Assembly (NCBI GenBank): GCA_017163975.1
Contig: JAFFSR010000301.1
Location: 4,190,001-4,254,000 of the forward strand
DNA: 64,000 nucleotides
Origin: Anastatus disparis
Lineage: Eukaryota; Arthropoda; Insecta; Hymenoptera; Eupelmidae
Reading direction: 5' to 3'
Part shown: positions 22,002 to 34,342 of the stretch, one piece after another
Layout: every line of letters starts with the position of its first letter
Position numbering within the stretch: the stretch's first letter is position 1
Position numbers and translations under genes: made by a program
Notes under the pieces: model-generated
Seen by the model: the letters and a program-made list of their open reading frames with translations, nothing else
Databases searched by the model: none
Told to the model about the DNA's origin: nothing

Positions 22002-23113
22002 ATGGAGCAAGTTTTAATCGGATGGGGTTTTTCGGTACTTTCAACTAATTTTAAAAGTAAGTATGAATATATGTATTAGTTAGTTCAAACTAGATCATTT
22101 TGAACTAAAACAATCGCGTAATGATTGCTTATTTTAAGGTTATTATAACTTGATTTTTATTTATGCTCTGCTTATTTTTTCTCATAAACAGAGAATGATA
22201 TATTAGATTTAGATGTGCTTAGTGATTAATTATTTAATCACCCTGACGACGCAGTTAATGTGATTTGAAGTGCTGGTGTGCGAATGAAATTAAAAAAATT
22301 ATTAAAAGAGCATGTACGTTTCCCTCTTAACCTTTATTTATTCTATTAAGGCTTTTTTTATATTTGCATTATTACTATTTAAATGTGTTAATTTTATTTT
22401 TTCAGTTGGAATCAAACAAAAATATTTCTTTTGAATTAAAGAAAATTGATAAAGATCAGTTGTTGGGTACTAATTCTGTTTGTGTAGAGAAAATTGAAGC
22501 ACAATCAGAAAAAAAAGAGCCTGATGACCTTGTTTCATTTCCAACTGAGCCTATTGATTTCGGAAATACTGAAGGTAGTGATTTTGATGAGGATGAACTT
22601 AATAAAGAGCAAGATCCCCGTACTGAAAAACGTAAGCTCAACATTCATGAATTTGACTTGTGCGCCATAGTAGAAGCCGATGCTGTAGGCAGAGCTCTGT
22701 TATTGCGCAGAAATAATGAATTGGACACAATAGCCCAATCTTACTTGAGTGATATAATAACTCGACATTTTAAAATATTGATCAGTAAGTATAAAAAAAA
22801 TATTTTGTAATAATACATAAATTCATATAGTCTATTTTTATTTTATTTATTCAAAATCTAAATATTATTTTCAGAAAATTAGATAAAGATGACTATTTAA
22901 TATTGAAAGAAAAAGTTATAGAATCATTGAATGTCCTCAAACTTATTTTGTACCACCTGTGACAAAAAAAGAATCCAGAGAAAATGAATCTGAAAAATCT
23001 GCTGGAAAACTAGTAGATAAGTATAGAAATAAGAGGACTTTTGTACTTAATTCAGAAAAATTGGTCAAAACTTTTAATAAACAGTCGGTCTTGCTGCCAA
23101 CAAATCAAGAAGG
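22002..23113 (+). pseudogene. CACTA transposase gene, exons 1-4 (SAM-like N-terminus)
   Basis: Exon 1 is 22002-22056 (MEQVLIGWGFSVLSTNFK), ending at GTAAGT. Exon 2 is about 22192-22313 and gives KNDILDLDVLSD, a stop, and later GVRMKLKKLLKEH; this order looks like a sterile-alpha-motif (SAM) domain. Exon 3, 22406-22784, is acidic then RNNELDTIAQSYLSDIITRH. Exon 4, about 22875-23113, contains PQTYFVPPVTKKE and GKLVDKYRNKR, a module I associate with animal EnSpm-type transposase genes. In-frame stops in exon 2 and a shift in exon 4 make it a pseudogene. Exon borders were chosen from GT/AG sites that keep the frame. Confidence 0.65.
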
Positions 23114-23196
23114 TAACGAATTTTTTTATTTATTATTTTAACTTTTTTTTTTAAATTTCGCAGTGTAAAATTAATTAAATCAAATAAAAAAATCTA

Positions 23197-23845
23197 AAGG
23201 GTATCCTGGGTTCAGTTAAGTGAAATGCACTTAATTATTTTTTCGCTCCTAAATAGGATAACAGCATTTGGTTGGGCATAAAATGAAGAGTCAGGATGGT
23301 CCGCGGATCTAAATAATTTTTCCCCTAGCTAGGGACCCTAAAAACCTCATTTTTCACGTTTTATCTTATATCTCGCGTTCTAATTAATGAAACGACTTGA
23401 AAATGTATATGAATATAGTTTATCTCACTACTTTTAAGTATATTTTTGGCTAAGTAATCAGAAGTCAACATAACCTCAAAAAACATCATTCAATGTTTAA
23501 AATGCAATTTTGACCATGTAGATAAATTGCAACATAAATTATTCTCATTTTATCTTATAGAGCAGAAAAAAATACAAATTTTTTATATTTTCGTCGATTT
23601 AATTATCCTGGTGCGCCATGTTGAAAAATGAGAAAAACCGTTTTTCGCTGATTTAAGTACTAAAATACAGCATTTTGTTTTTTGTTCTTACATTCTAACA
23701 ATTAAAAACAACTCTTAATAACGTATTTTGTGATTATATTTCAGTGGAATTTTTTCTTTTAATTCAGAGCCCAACGTAACCTATAAAAAAATTACTCGCT
23801 CCTCAAAATGCGATTTTAATCACTTAGATGAACCAGAACACAAAA
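23197..23845. repeat. Left terminal inverted repeat of element K
   Basis: Pairs with 31612-32251. Shared landmarks include CCGCGGATCTAAATAATTTT, GCATTTTAAACATTGAATG (inverse form at the left) and CTCCTCAAAATGCGATTTTA. Confidence 0.85.
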
Positions 23846-24384
23846 TTCAATTTGTTCATCTTGTAGAGCAGTTAAAAATACAATTTTTAAATATTTTTAG
23901 AAATGTTTTCAAATGTGGTATATCTTAAAAAGGAGAAAAATAGCCCTGGTAACATAAACCATCGAGGCAAATAATTGCATGCAGTCTGTTGGCCTATGAT
24001 TGCAACGTACTCGCAGCACTTTCTTCCATGCACGTGCGTGTGAAGCAATATTGTGCTAGAATTGTTGTATAGTGTGAAAATCTTAGGCTTCAGAAAGTTA
24101 GAGTGCAGAAAAAGTGCTCCTACAATATGTAAAGTAATAAAATAATGTTGTTATATCAGATTTTACAGTTCTTATTTATATTTTAGTTATATATTACAGT
24201 TAATCGTAATAACAATAATTATATTTTTGTTTGGAACCAATATTACCTTAAGAATATTGGAAATTCAAAATAATTTTTTCATTACATTTAAATAAAATTG
24301 CTATTGAAACATATTTTCACTATTTACATTATGATTTAAAATTATTGACATAAGTATTCGTATATACTTAAGTTAATTTGTTTG

Positions 24385-25300
24385 TTTAAAATTCAAGGCC
24401 TTCATATGGACTCCACGGATGTCTAGCTTAAGGCTCCACGGTAGTTAAAGTACTTTAAAACCTTCTTCCAAAAATCTTACAGGATCTCTAAATCCACGGT
24501 CCAAAATAAATCATCTCCTTTTTTTAAAATATTCGCGAGTCCATTCGGATCTTGTAGTATATGTTTGAGTATCTGTGCATCATTGACAGTTCCCTCAAAT
24601 AGTCCTGCAAGATCAATAATATACCCATTGATAGTGCAAATGGTAAATGGCTTACACAATGGAGCTTTTTTCTGACCAGAATAAGATTTTCTTTGATAGG
24701 CATTGTTTGAACTCTTTTCGTGTCATAAATAAGTGTCATCGCAAATAACGTATTATCAAGATTGTAAATCATTTTTGCAGCATTTACCTGTTCTTGGAGA
24801 AAAAAGTCTCGATTATGAGCTACAACCCCAAAATTATTTGGAAGTACTTTTTCTTCAAAACATTTCAAGATAGAATGAATCGAATCTTAGATAATATTTT
24901 CAGATACTTCTAAATAGCAGCTATTAATGCGTTTGAATTTCCTGATCTCAGTTTAAATAAGAATATCACTAGAGCTTGAGTAATATTTCTATTGTGAGAC
25001 TGTCTCATTGATGTTAAAATATTTTGGATCGTTAAAATTCCATTCCATGAATGAACGGTAAATGCTTTTATACGTTCCTCTAATAAAGAATAGGCACTAA
25101 TATTATCATGTAGTCGAATATCAACTTAATCTGATAACAGATTGATAAATTTTTTAATTTCTATAGCTTCAATCATAGTTTCTGATGAATAGACAGACAT
25201 CATAGGAATTAGATTTTCAAAGAATCGATTTTTTATTAGATGATCAGGACAGCATCGGTTTCGAATAGGTATGAACAAACGTCTTTTCTTGAAAATTTGA
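24385..25300 (-). pseudogene. DDE_Tnp_4-type transposase, decayed
   Basis: Read on the minus strand, the pieces come in order. First is KKRRLFIPIRNRCCPDHLIK (near 25290). Next are HDNISAYSLLEERIKAFTVH, then NRNITQALVIFLFKLRSGNS, then YQRKSYSGQKKAPLCKPFTI. The catalytic block comes last: NGYIIDLAGLFEGTVNDAQI, LKHILQDPNGLANILKKGD and, after a shift, ILDRGFRDPVRFLEEGFKVL. D of the LDRGF motif and D of the NDAQI segment fit the DDE catalytic core of this family. Two in-frame stops and at least three frame changes show it is inactive. The C-terminal part after FKVL is missing. Known members are cut-and-paste transposases; the exact superfamily was not resolved. Confidence 0.75.
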
Positions 25301-25319
25301 AGACGAGCCGAAAGATTTG

Positions 25320-26298
25320 AGAAATATTAATTTTTCAAATTAATATTTCTCAAATCTTTCAAGAAACATGTCATGAAATATTCCTGTTATATTTGAAAAA
25401 TATTTCATGAAGTATTTGAAAAAATGTTTGAACATAACACTGAAATATTGAAGAAATATTACTGCACCATTTCTTAAAATATTTTAAATCAATACTGCGC
25501 AAATTTTTCAAGAAATATTTCATGAAATATTTCTGTAATATTCCAGAAATATTTCATGAAGTATTCCCAAAAATTTATGAATATAACAGTGAAATAATTG
25601 AGAAATATTGTCTAAATATTTGTAGTTATCTTGCGTACGTAGCAATTCTTCTATCTTGCCAGCAGGTGGCTACTTGATTATATTTTCATGTGATCATAAT
25701 GCGGTTGACAAACTTTCGCAAGTGGTGGGATGTTCTCTCGTTTAGTATATAAGACCAGAAATTCTTGATACAAATAAATAAGCGCTTAAATTCTGAATAA
25801 CAAATAAATATATAGGTATCTAATATGGTTTGAGATGCAACTGTTACAAAATCAAAAATAATATCTGATAGAATCTTTCACCAACATTATTTTAGATATA
25901 TTTTAAACATGATTTTAGAAATATTTCAGAAACATTTCTTGAAAGATTTATAATCTTTTATGAATCCTTTAATAAAATATTTCTGCAATCTTTCAACAAT
26001 ATTACGAATTAATATTTCATGAAATATTTTAGAAATATTTCAGAAACATTTCTTGAAAGATTCATATTCTTCCATGAATCTTTCGATCAAATGTTTCTGC
26101 AATCTTTCAACAATATTACAAATTGATATTTCACAAAATCATGAAAGAATGTTACAGAAACATTACATGAAATATTTCAAACCAATCTTCTAGGCGGACA
26201 TATCAATATTTCAGAAACATTTCATATCAATTTTTCTGTTTTATTCCGAATCTTTCAATGAAATGTTTCAGAAATATTTCAGAAATATTTCATGCTAT
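25320..26298. repeat. GAAATATTTC word array
   Basis: GAAATATTTC and CATGAAATATTT recur in both orientations. The right end reads GAAATATTTCATGCTATATGGG, matching the inverse of CCCAYAYAGCATGAAA, the same end type as at 3711 and 28888. A ~150-bp block (about 25900-26050) is repeated at 26030-26130. Confidence 0.65.
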
Positions 26299-26689
26299 AT
26301 GGGAAGTTATATAAAAAAGGACGTCATTGTTATTAAAAAATGACGTCATTTTTCGTTAACATTTTACATACTAAACTACGTCATTTTTTGTCCTAATTCC
26401 TAACATACTAAATGACGTTATTTAAAACGCCTTTTGGTGTGTTAAGTAATGGATTGGGAAAATATCGTTATTAGATATAATAAAAAATTTGAATGGGAAA
26501 GGACTTGTCTTTGTTAATGCAATAAAGTCATTTTCGTTAAAAAAATTACCTCATTTTTATAACAATTATCTCATTTTTATAAAAATGTCTTTTTGGTGTA
26601 GCTATAGCGTCATTAACATTTTTTTTTATTAACTTACAAACGAGGATAAGCCATATTCATGAGTGCTGGTGTAGTATCCGTTTTACATT
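26299..26689. other. Spacer with TGACGTCATTTTT repeats
   Basis: ACGTCATTTTTTG-like phrases occur four times (26325-26420); no gene. The phrase GTGCTGGTGTAGTATCCGTTTTACATT near 26663 recurs in altered form near 5003, beside the other array of this family. Confidence 0.45.
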
Positions 26690-28890
26690 CATTCAAAATA
26701 ATAATTCCTGATTCATTAGTCTACTGATGGGATCTTCCATGAAATGTTTACGAAAGCTTCCTGAAGCCTTCGGCCCGAATGTTTTAGTCAAAAATAGCCA
26801 ACATTTAGCTGCGAGGTAAATGCAGTTTTCCTTAGAGCTTCCTTGGGTCTTTCCCTGCAATAATTCATCAATCTTCCAACAGAATCTTCCTTGCAAGGTT
26901 TACGAAGCTTCCAGGATACTCAAACCGGAATATTTCAGTTGAAATCTTCAATAATTCGCTGAAAGGTAAATGGAGTCTTCCATTCAAGTTTCCATGAAAT
27001 CTTTCGGTGCAATGATTAATCAATCTATTAATGATATCTTCCTTGGAAGGTTTACGGAAGCTTTCAGAAGCCTTACACTGGAATGTTTCAATGACAATTT
27101 CCAATATTTTGCTGAAAGGTAAACGGAGTCTTTCATTCAAGTTTCCATGAAATCTTTCGGTGCAATGATTTATCAATCTTCCAACGGAATCTTCCTTGGA
27201 AGATTTACGGAATCTTGCAGGAGCCTTCCACTGGAATATTTCAATGACAATGTCTAATATTTCGCTAAAAGGTAAACGTAGTCTTCCATTCAAGCTTCCA
27301 TGAAATCTTTCGGTGCAATGATTAATCAATCTTTTAATGGTATCTTCCTTGGAAGGTTTACGGAAGCTTTCAGAAGCCTTCCACTGAAATGTTTCAATGA
27401 CAATTTCCAATATTTCGCTGAAAGGTAAACGGTGTCTTCCATTCAAGTTTCCATGAAATCTTTCGGTGCAATGATTCATCAATCTTCCAACGTAATCTTT
27501 CTTGGAAGGTTTATGGAATCTTCCAGGAGACTTAAGTCGGAATATTCTAGTGAAAATTCCCAACATTTCCCCGAAAGGAAAACGAAGTCTTCTATAAAGC
27601 TTCCATGAAATCTTTCGGTGCAATGATTCATCAATCCTCCAACGGAATCTTCCTTGGAAGGTTTACGGAATCTTCCAGGAGCCTTCCATTGAAATGTTTC
27701 AATGACAATTCCCAACATTTTCCCGAAAGGAAAACGAAGTCTTCTATAAAGCTTCCATGAAATCTTTCGGTGCAATGATTCATCAATCTTCCAACGGAAT
27801 CTTCCTTGGAAGATTTACGGAAGCTTTCAGAAGCCTTCCACTGGAATGTTTCAATGACAATTTCCAATATTTTGCTGAAAGGTAAACGGAGTCTTTCATT
27901 CAAGTTTCCATGAAATCTTTCGGTGCAATGATTTATCAATCTTCCAACGGAATCTTCCTTGGAAGATTTACGGAATCTTGCAGGAGCCTTCCACTGGAAT
28001 ATTTCAATGACAATGTCCAATATTTCGCTAAAAGGTAAACGTAGTCTTCCATTCAAGCTTCCATGAAATCTTTCGGTGCAATGATTAATCAATCTTTTAA
28101 TGGTATCTTCCTTGGAAGGTTTACGGAAGCTTTCAGAAGCCTTCCACTGAAATGTTTCAATGACAATTTCCAATATTTCGCTGAAAGGTAAACGGTGTCT
28201 TCCATTCAAGTTTCCATGAAATCTTTCGGTGCAATGATTCATCAATCTTCCAACGTAATCTTTCTTGGAAGGTTTATGGAATCTTTCAGGAGACTTAAGT
28301 CGGAATATTCTAGTGAAAATTCTCAACATTTCCCCGAAAGGAAAACGAAGTCTTCTATAAAGCTTCCATGAAATCTTTCGGTGCAATGATTCATCAATCC
28401 TCCAACGGAATCTTCCTTGGAAGGTTTACGGAATCTTCCAGGAGCCTTCCATTGAAATGTTTCAATGACAATTTCCAATATTTCGCTGAAAGGTAAACGG
28501 AGTCTTCCATTCAAGTTTCCATGAAATCTTTTGGTGCAATGATTCATCAATCTTCCAACGGAATCTTCCTTGGAAGGTTTACGGAATCTTCCAGGAGACT
28601 TAAGTCGGAATATTCCAGTGAAAATTCCCAACATTTTCCCGAAAGGAAAACGAAGTCTTCTATAAAGCTTCCATGAAATCTTTTGGTGCAATGATTCATA
28701 AATCTTCCAACGGAATCTTCCTTGGAAGGTTTACGGAGTCTTCCAGGGGTTCTTCGTAGAAAGTTTCCATTGCAATATTTCAGGAATATTTCTGTTTTCT
28801 TCCATAAAGCTTCCATACATATTTCAATGAAATATTCCATTGGAATATTTCGGAATATTCCATTGATATCTCTCATGCTGTGTGGGATAT
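26690..28890 (-). repeat. 153-bp satellite-like array with 763-bp higher-order repeat
   Basis: TTTCCATGAAATCTTTCGGTG recurs every 153 bp (26989, 27142, 27295, 27448 and on), about 12 times. A five-unit block is itself duplicated with a 763-bp period. Because 153 is divisible by three, minus-strand frames stay open for up to 251 codons and read as 51-residue repeats (HCTERFHGNLNGRLRLPFSE). I regard these as by-products: units are built of TTCCAxGGAA words, and frames switch where the higher-order period is not a multiple of three. The right end, CATGCTGTGTGGG, matches the CACATAGCA-type terminus. Confidence 0.8.
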
Positions 28891-29786
28891 TATTCAAATT
28901 ACATTTGAACGTTTTTATTTAATAAATAAAACATTTTAAAATGTTACTTAATTTATTATAAATTTATTTAAGTTCGGTAATATGTTGAATGAAATTTGGC
29001 AACGCAGCGCTTCTATTTGTAGGTTAAGTTTAGCAGAAAACTATTAGCTTTCAATTCAAAACTTATGTTATATATACGCTACGTTGTCAAATCTCTTACG
29101 TAGCAGTAGCGGGTTTTCAAAAATTAACTCTTACTTTAATTTTAACTTTGGAAACCTCTGTCAATTTTCCTGAAAGGTATATAAAAAACTATATGAAATG
29201 AATCCTTAGATAATATACTTTCATAATATCTAAATTTTTATTTGATCTGTTAACTTTTATGACAGAAATTCATATAAAACGCAATCGATTCTCAGATCGC
29301 CCATAAGAGCCCATGTTATTTTTCGTATTTTTAACATTTAATTTTTCGGAAAAAAATGCGGAATGAAATATGGAAAAAAATTGAGGTATTTTAATTTAAT
29401 GTAATGAATCATATTTCAAAATTTCAAAGCATTCTGTTAACTTTTACTTAACCATCGAACATCCTTAATCATAAATAAATCTTTTTTCTGTGATTAACCC
29501 AATTAAAAAGATAGTTTATTCTAATCTTAGCAAAAAAAACTAATGATAGATTACCATTTTATACGAATTTATATTTTTATTTTAAAATTATAGATAATTT
29601 TTAATTAAATTGCATAAGTTTATATGTTAAAGTTACTCATTTTTAATTTCATTTTACTCATTTATTTTATGGTTGACCCTAGTTGTTCTTTATACTATTT
29701 TAAAGCTTTGAGTTTCTCTTTTAATTTGTATTAGTTTCATATAATGATATTTTTAAGCGTAACCCGTTCACGTCACCTTAAGCGCG
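28891..29786. other. No feature recognised
   Basis: Interior of element K. Unique-looking AT-rich sequence, no frame or repeat end identified. Confidence 0.35.
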
Positions 29787-29932
29787 ACCCTACTGAAAAA
29801 TTTCAAATGAGATCACAAATCTGCCGTCCAAAGTATAAAAGTGGTTAACTACATTGGAATCCCATTGGAGTTAAGGTTTTCTTACTTTGAACGGCAGAAA
29901 TGAGGTCTCGAATGAGATCTCCATAAAATACC
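29787..29932. mobile_element. Partial CCCTACTGAAAAAT foldback
   Basis: Starts CCCTACTGAAAAATTTCAAA with ATGAGATC words. An inner inverted pair, TCTGCCGTCCAAAGTA and the inverse near 29892, closes near 29850; it ends with GAATGAGATCTCC. The right terminus is missing. It shares both end and word with the 60-bp palindrome at 11193. Confidence 0.6.
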
Positions 29933-30978
29933 ATCAAATGGCTTCTGACACAACAAACAATATACAATATTTACATTTAACATTATATTGAGATTATTAT
30001 TTAAATTGAAATTTCGTTCCGAACTAATTTCCTTATAATATTTTAAATGTTATATTAAAATAATGCTTATATAGCATTCTAAGAGAAGAATTTTATTCAA
30101 CCAAAACTCATTTTTCATATGTAAATGAATTATTATTTGATAGTTACTATAATAGGTAACCTAAGAACTTTTGAAATATCCATTCCCAATTGTGAAATGA
30201 AGAATCACTTTTCTTAATAAAATATCTTACATCAAATTAGATGATATCTCAAATGAACTCAATATTAGACCTTAAATGTCTAAAAGTCACAAGATATAAG
30301 ATTATTTATAACATATAAACTTCATGTGGTATCCAATGTGCAAGAACTGCAATGCTGTCTTATAAAAAATTAAACTTTGCACTGAAATTGGTATCATTTT
30401 ATGAAACTTTACGTGAATCGAAAAATCAATTCTTAAAACAAATCTTTATTATTGTATTACATATAATTTAAATACAATAATTTATAAATAGCAACATCAT
30501 GCATGTTTTTTTGATTAACAACAGAGTAGCAAAACTTCGTTTGGATTTTAAATCAATTATTCATTTAGTCATTATAATATAATAGTTAACATGTAAAGTA
30601 TAAATGTCATAATATTATACAAAAATTACAAAAATAAATGGCTGGTTATATGAAAAACTTTGATGACAACAAAGTAGTATTAAAAAACCTTAAATATTTC
30701 ATTAAAAAAGAGGCAATTGTAGCTAACATTAATAAAAAACTTAAAATTCTAATATTAATATATAGCTTAATTATCTGTAAACTACCACTAAAACACAAAA
30801 AAATATAATTGATCTACATAGTTTATCGAACATTGTTTTTTACAAAGCAATCATTGTTAAAAATAATGATAGCTTTGTAAAAGAACCTTTCTTCGTTTAA
30901 TTAAGTTAACTAACCTTAACTTCTTTTGGATATCTTCTGCTTGATTAGTGTAGTTTCTTCAACAATGCTCTGCAGTAA
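29933..30978. other. No feature recognised
   Basis: AT-rich interior of element K; a small hairpin (CAAAGCAATCATTGTT / AATAATGATAGCTTTG) lies near 30845. Confidence 0.35.
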
Positions 30979-31153
30979 GGCTCGAATTTATAGTCGACAC
31001 TCAACACTGAGCACTCCGATCTCAACCCTAAGATCTCAAACTTTCCTTGTTCCGTGTTTCGTATAAAGCATGTCTACGTGTATAGGGAACACGAAACAAG
31101 GAAAATTTGAGATCTGAGTGTTAATTGTTGAGTGTCGACTATAAATTCAAGCC
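30979..31153. mobile_element. Foldback GGCTCGAATTTATAGTCGAC with TAA target duplication
   Basis: GGCTCGAATTTATAGTCGAC pairs with the near inverse ending at 31153; the ~75-bp arms include GAAACACGGAACAAGG-type pairing. TAA flanks both sides (30976-30978, 31154-31156), consistent with a PIF/Harbinger-like TWA target. Confidence 0.75.
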
Positions 31154-31189
31154 TAAGCAAATTCAGTATAAATGAATTTCACATTTAGA

Positions 31190-31375
31190 TTGGAATTCAT
31201 AGACTCTAAACTAGAGATTGAATTCATAAACCCAACTCAAGTAACAGTTGTATCATCTGTCCTTTTTTCTTATCATGAGAGAGACAAAGATAGAATGAGG
31301 TTTGAGTAACAATCTTTATCTGAGTTGGGTCTATGAATTCGAGTGTATGAATTCGGGTCTACGAATTCGAGTCTA
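31190..31375. mobile_element. GGAATTCATAGACCC foldback, rearranged copy
   Basis: Related to 11876-12002: AACCCAACTCAAGTAACAG is mirrored by TGAGTTGGGTCTATGAATTC. The ends carry extra copies of GAATTCRxxGTCTA, suggesting slippage or self-insertion. Confidence 0.6.
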
Positions 31376-31611
31376 TGAGAGAGTTACGGAAGTGTTATCG
31401 GAACATGATCCACACGCACGCATATAGTATTATGCGGTAAACTTCGAGGTGTTGTGTCTTCTATGTTGCAGACTCCAGAGACGAACATTATTCACTATTC
31501 CAACATCGTAGATATGAGAGAATTTCTATCCAAAAAATTTAATTTCTCTTCTGAACAATAACCCAATATCAATAATTCTGTATTTTTAAGATAAGTGAAT
31601 TGAATTTGGTG

Positions 31612-32251
31612 CTCCAGCTCATTTAAGTGATTAAAATCGCATTTTGAGGAGCGAGTAATTTTTTTATAGGTTACGTTGGGCTCTGAATTAAAAGAAAAAA
31701 TTCCACTGAAATATAATCACAAAATACGTTATTAAGAGTTGTTTTTAATCGTTAGAATGCAAGAACAAAAAACAAAATGCTGTATTTTAGTACTTAAATC
31801 AGCGAAAAACGGTTTTTCTCATTTTTCAACATGACGCACCAGGTTAATCAAATCGACGAAAATATAAAAAATTTGTATTTTTTTCTGCTCTATAAGATAA
31901 AATGAGAATAATTTATGTTGCAATTTATCTACATGGTCAAAATTGCATTTTAAACATTGAATGATGTTTTTTGAGGTTATGTTGACCTCTGATTACTTAG
32001 CCAAAAAATATACTTGAAAGTAGTGAGATAAACTATATTCATATAAATTTTCAAGTTTCGTTGATTAGAACGCAAGATATAAGATAAAACGTGAAAAATG
32101 AGGTTTTTAGGGTCCGTAGCTAGGGGAAAAATTATTTAGATCCGCGGACCACCCTGACTCTCCATTTTATGCCTAAACAAATGCTTTTATCCTATTGAGA
32201 AGCGAAAAAAAAATTAAGGGCATTTTGCCTATCTTGACCCAGGATACCCTT
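31612..32251. repeat. Right terminal inverted repeat of element K
   Basis: Inverse of 23197-23845, ending CCCAGGATACCCTT before the TA duplication. Confidence 0.85.
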
Positions 32252-32316
32252 TAATTTTTATTCAGCTGAATAGAAAATAGCTTTATATTTATTTGTTTTT
32301 ACAATATTACTGGATG

Positions 32317-32743
32317 TTGAAAGGAGTAAGAGCTGGTTAATGGTCAATAGGGACGGTATTGAAGAAACTTTAAAACATTGGGATGCCACTTATGAGTTGC
32401 GACAAATAGATGCTAAAAATCAAGCATACAAAGTTTTAGGAGATATATACAAGAGCTGGCCTATTTTAGAAGATTCTAATAGTTACAAGCTGGTACGTAG
32501 TTGCAATTACAATAATTAATAATAACAACTAAAAGCAAGATTAAATAGCTATAATTAAAAAATTATTATATAGATTGAAAGAGATTTTTTGAAAATTAGT
32601 CCAGAAACTTGTGATAATTTTCTTTTAAAATGGAATTCGATTTTTTATGTAGTTTTTAAATTGTTCCAAGCCAATCTGAAAAAAGAACACAACGCAAACA
32701 TAGAATTACTTGAAGAAATATATGAAGATGAATTACAAGCAGG
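32317..32743 (+). pseudogene. CACTA transposase gene, exons 5-6
   Basis: Exon 5 (about 32317-32493) reads SWLMVNRDGIEETLKHWDAT and ends KSWPILEDSNSYKL before GTACGT. Exon 6 (about 32575-32743) continues IERDFLKISPETCDNFLLKW and ends ELQAG before GTAAAA. The W..V...W..T...R and Y...WP.L spacing matches the middle region of animal EnSpm-type proteins as I know them. No stop codon inside either exon. They are separated from exon 4 by element K. Confidence 0.6.
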
Positions 32744-33169
32744 TAAAATTGTAAAGTTTAGATTAGATATTATTTTTATTTGTATATCAATATACAAAAG
32801 CGTGTAATACAATTTAAAAATATAAAAATAAATATTGCACTTGAAGTCTTACAAAATATATAAATATAAATGTAAATATTGCATAGGATATCACAGTCAA
32901 TCACTAAACCTAATAATACTGAATAAGTAAGTCACCAAAAAAGTGATATCACAGATTAATACAAAAATGGTAAAATACACGCAGCAATGCTATAAATTAA
33001 AATAAAAAAATTTTTTTAATGAAAATCAATAATGCAATAAAAATAAAGTTGGATAGTTAAATAAATATAAATTACTATATATTTAGCACGCAAACCTCAA
33101 TTTACAAAAAACAATAATTGCAACATTTTACTTTGTTATTTTACAATAAATAAATAAGATTTTTATTAC

Positions 33170-34141
33170 AGATTGTAAGATTTTCATTCAACTAATATCA
33201 GGGAGCGCGGTAGCGCTCCTTACGGCATGTTAGCGCTACGGCTTTCCCTATTTACTTTGAATTTGTGATGTTCAAAGATTAAAACTTTGAGTAAATGATT
33301 ATGTTTCAATATTTACATATTATTTGATTACAAGTATACATAAAATGATCTAATGTTTTATCTGACAACAAAAACACATGGCCAAAAGTCAAGTTTTCAT
33401 GATTTTTTTTATATTATCACAGGTTAGTCTGTCGATTTCTTTTCTATTTCGGGTTGTTTCAGATTTCCGACGGATGTTAGAGAACGACGGAGAGTTTTTC
33501 GTCTGATGTGAGAGAAAGAGACAGAATACGAGTTTTGCGATTGCTAACAAGTGAGAGAGAGAAAGAGAGTGAGAAAAAGAAAGAGAATACGAGTTATATC
33601 TTTTAATAATGAACGCATGTATTCAGACGAATGCTTTCAGAACATGCTAAATGTATAAAGACATCGCGTAAATAAGCAATATAAGAATTTAGTGTCTCGT
33701 TCTATATAGCTGACGAGCTGCCGCAAAATCACGAGCGTTCATGTGATCAGTTCGCGCGTGCGCAGTAAAACGTCCCGTACATAAAATTCAACAGTTGAAA
33801 GCGGCGAAATTCAAAAGTCGGTAATACCGATTTGGTATTGAAAAATGAAAACAACAACAAATGAAAAAGTAATATTTGCATATTTTAAAACATTCTTAAT
33901 TAATTAATTAGTTTTTCATACGATATTTAGACAAAATAAGTTGATTAATTTGAAAGTGTTAAAGAAAATAAGATTCAAATTTTTTCGAAAACAAATATTT
34001 TATAATAATAATAAATATATAAAAATTAGGTTGATACAATTAGCTATAAAATTAGTGTTATTATATTAAAGTATCAGATTATCGGTAAAGTTAATAAATT
34101 TTTTGAGATAAGAATTTTCGACTTTGAAAAAGTTGTGATAT
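33170..34141. other. Intron-like stretch with a GC-rich hairpin and purine-rich tract
   Basis: Hairpin GGGAGCGCGGTAGCGCTCC with a GTTAGCGCTACGGC partner at 33208-33250. A GAGAGAAAGAGA-rich tract lies at about 33500-33590. A CpG-containing stretch is near 33715-33780 (CGCGCGTGCGCAG). No exon could be placed with confidence. Confidence 0.4.
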
Positions 34142-34342
34142 CTCCCCAAAAAACCTTTAAAAAGGTAAAATTACGACAAGTTAGCTTCAAAAAAAATCTT
34201 TTTCACTATCTCAAAAATAAAAAATATTTTGTCAAAAAATTAAACTTATTTAATACAATCAACTATAAAAAAATCTATTATATCTCTAAAAAAAAGTCTA
34301 ACATTATAGATAATAAAAAAGTGGGAATTTAATTATAACAAA

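Larger units (their letters stand above)
23197..32251 (-). mobile_element. Element K: 9.1-kb DDE transposon with ~640-bp terminal inverted repeats
   Basis: AAGGGTATCCTGGGT at 23197 is mirrored at 32251, and similarity continues for ~640 bp on each side (23197-23845 and 31612-32251). TA flanks both ends (23195-23196, 32252-32253). It lies in an intron of the CACTA gene, on the opposite strand. It carries a broken DDE_Tnp_4-type transposase (24385-25300) and large arrays (25320-28890) that account for most of its length. Confidence 0.8.

Noticed and set aside
22364..22810. Independent 148-residue host protein
   Set aside because: Exon 3 of the CACTA transposase gene, in frame with exons 1-2 and inside the element's TA-duplicated ends.
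26868..28691. Two 251-codon minus-strand frames as a repeat-protein gene
   Set aside because: They translate a 153-bp DNA satellite made of palindromic TTCCAxGGAA words inside a transposon; frames shift at the 763-bp higher-order boundary and there is no promoter or splice context.
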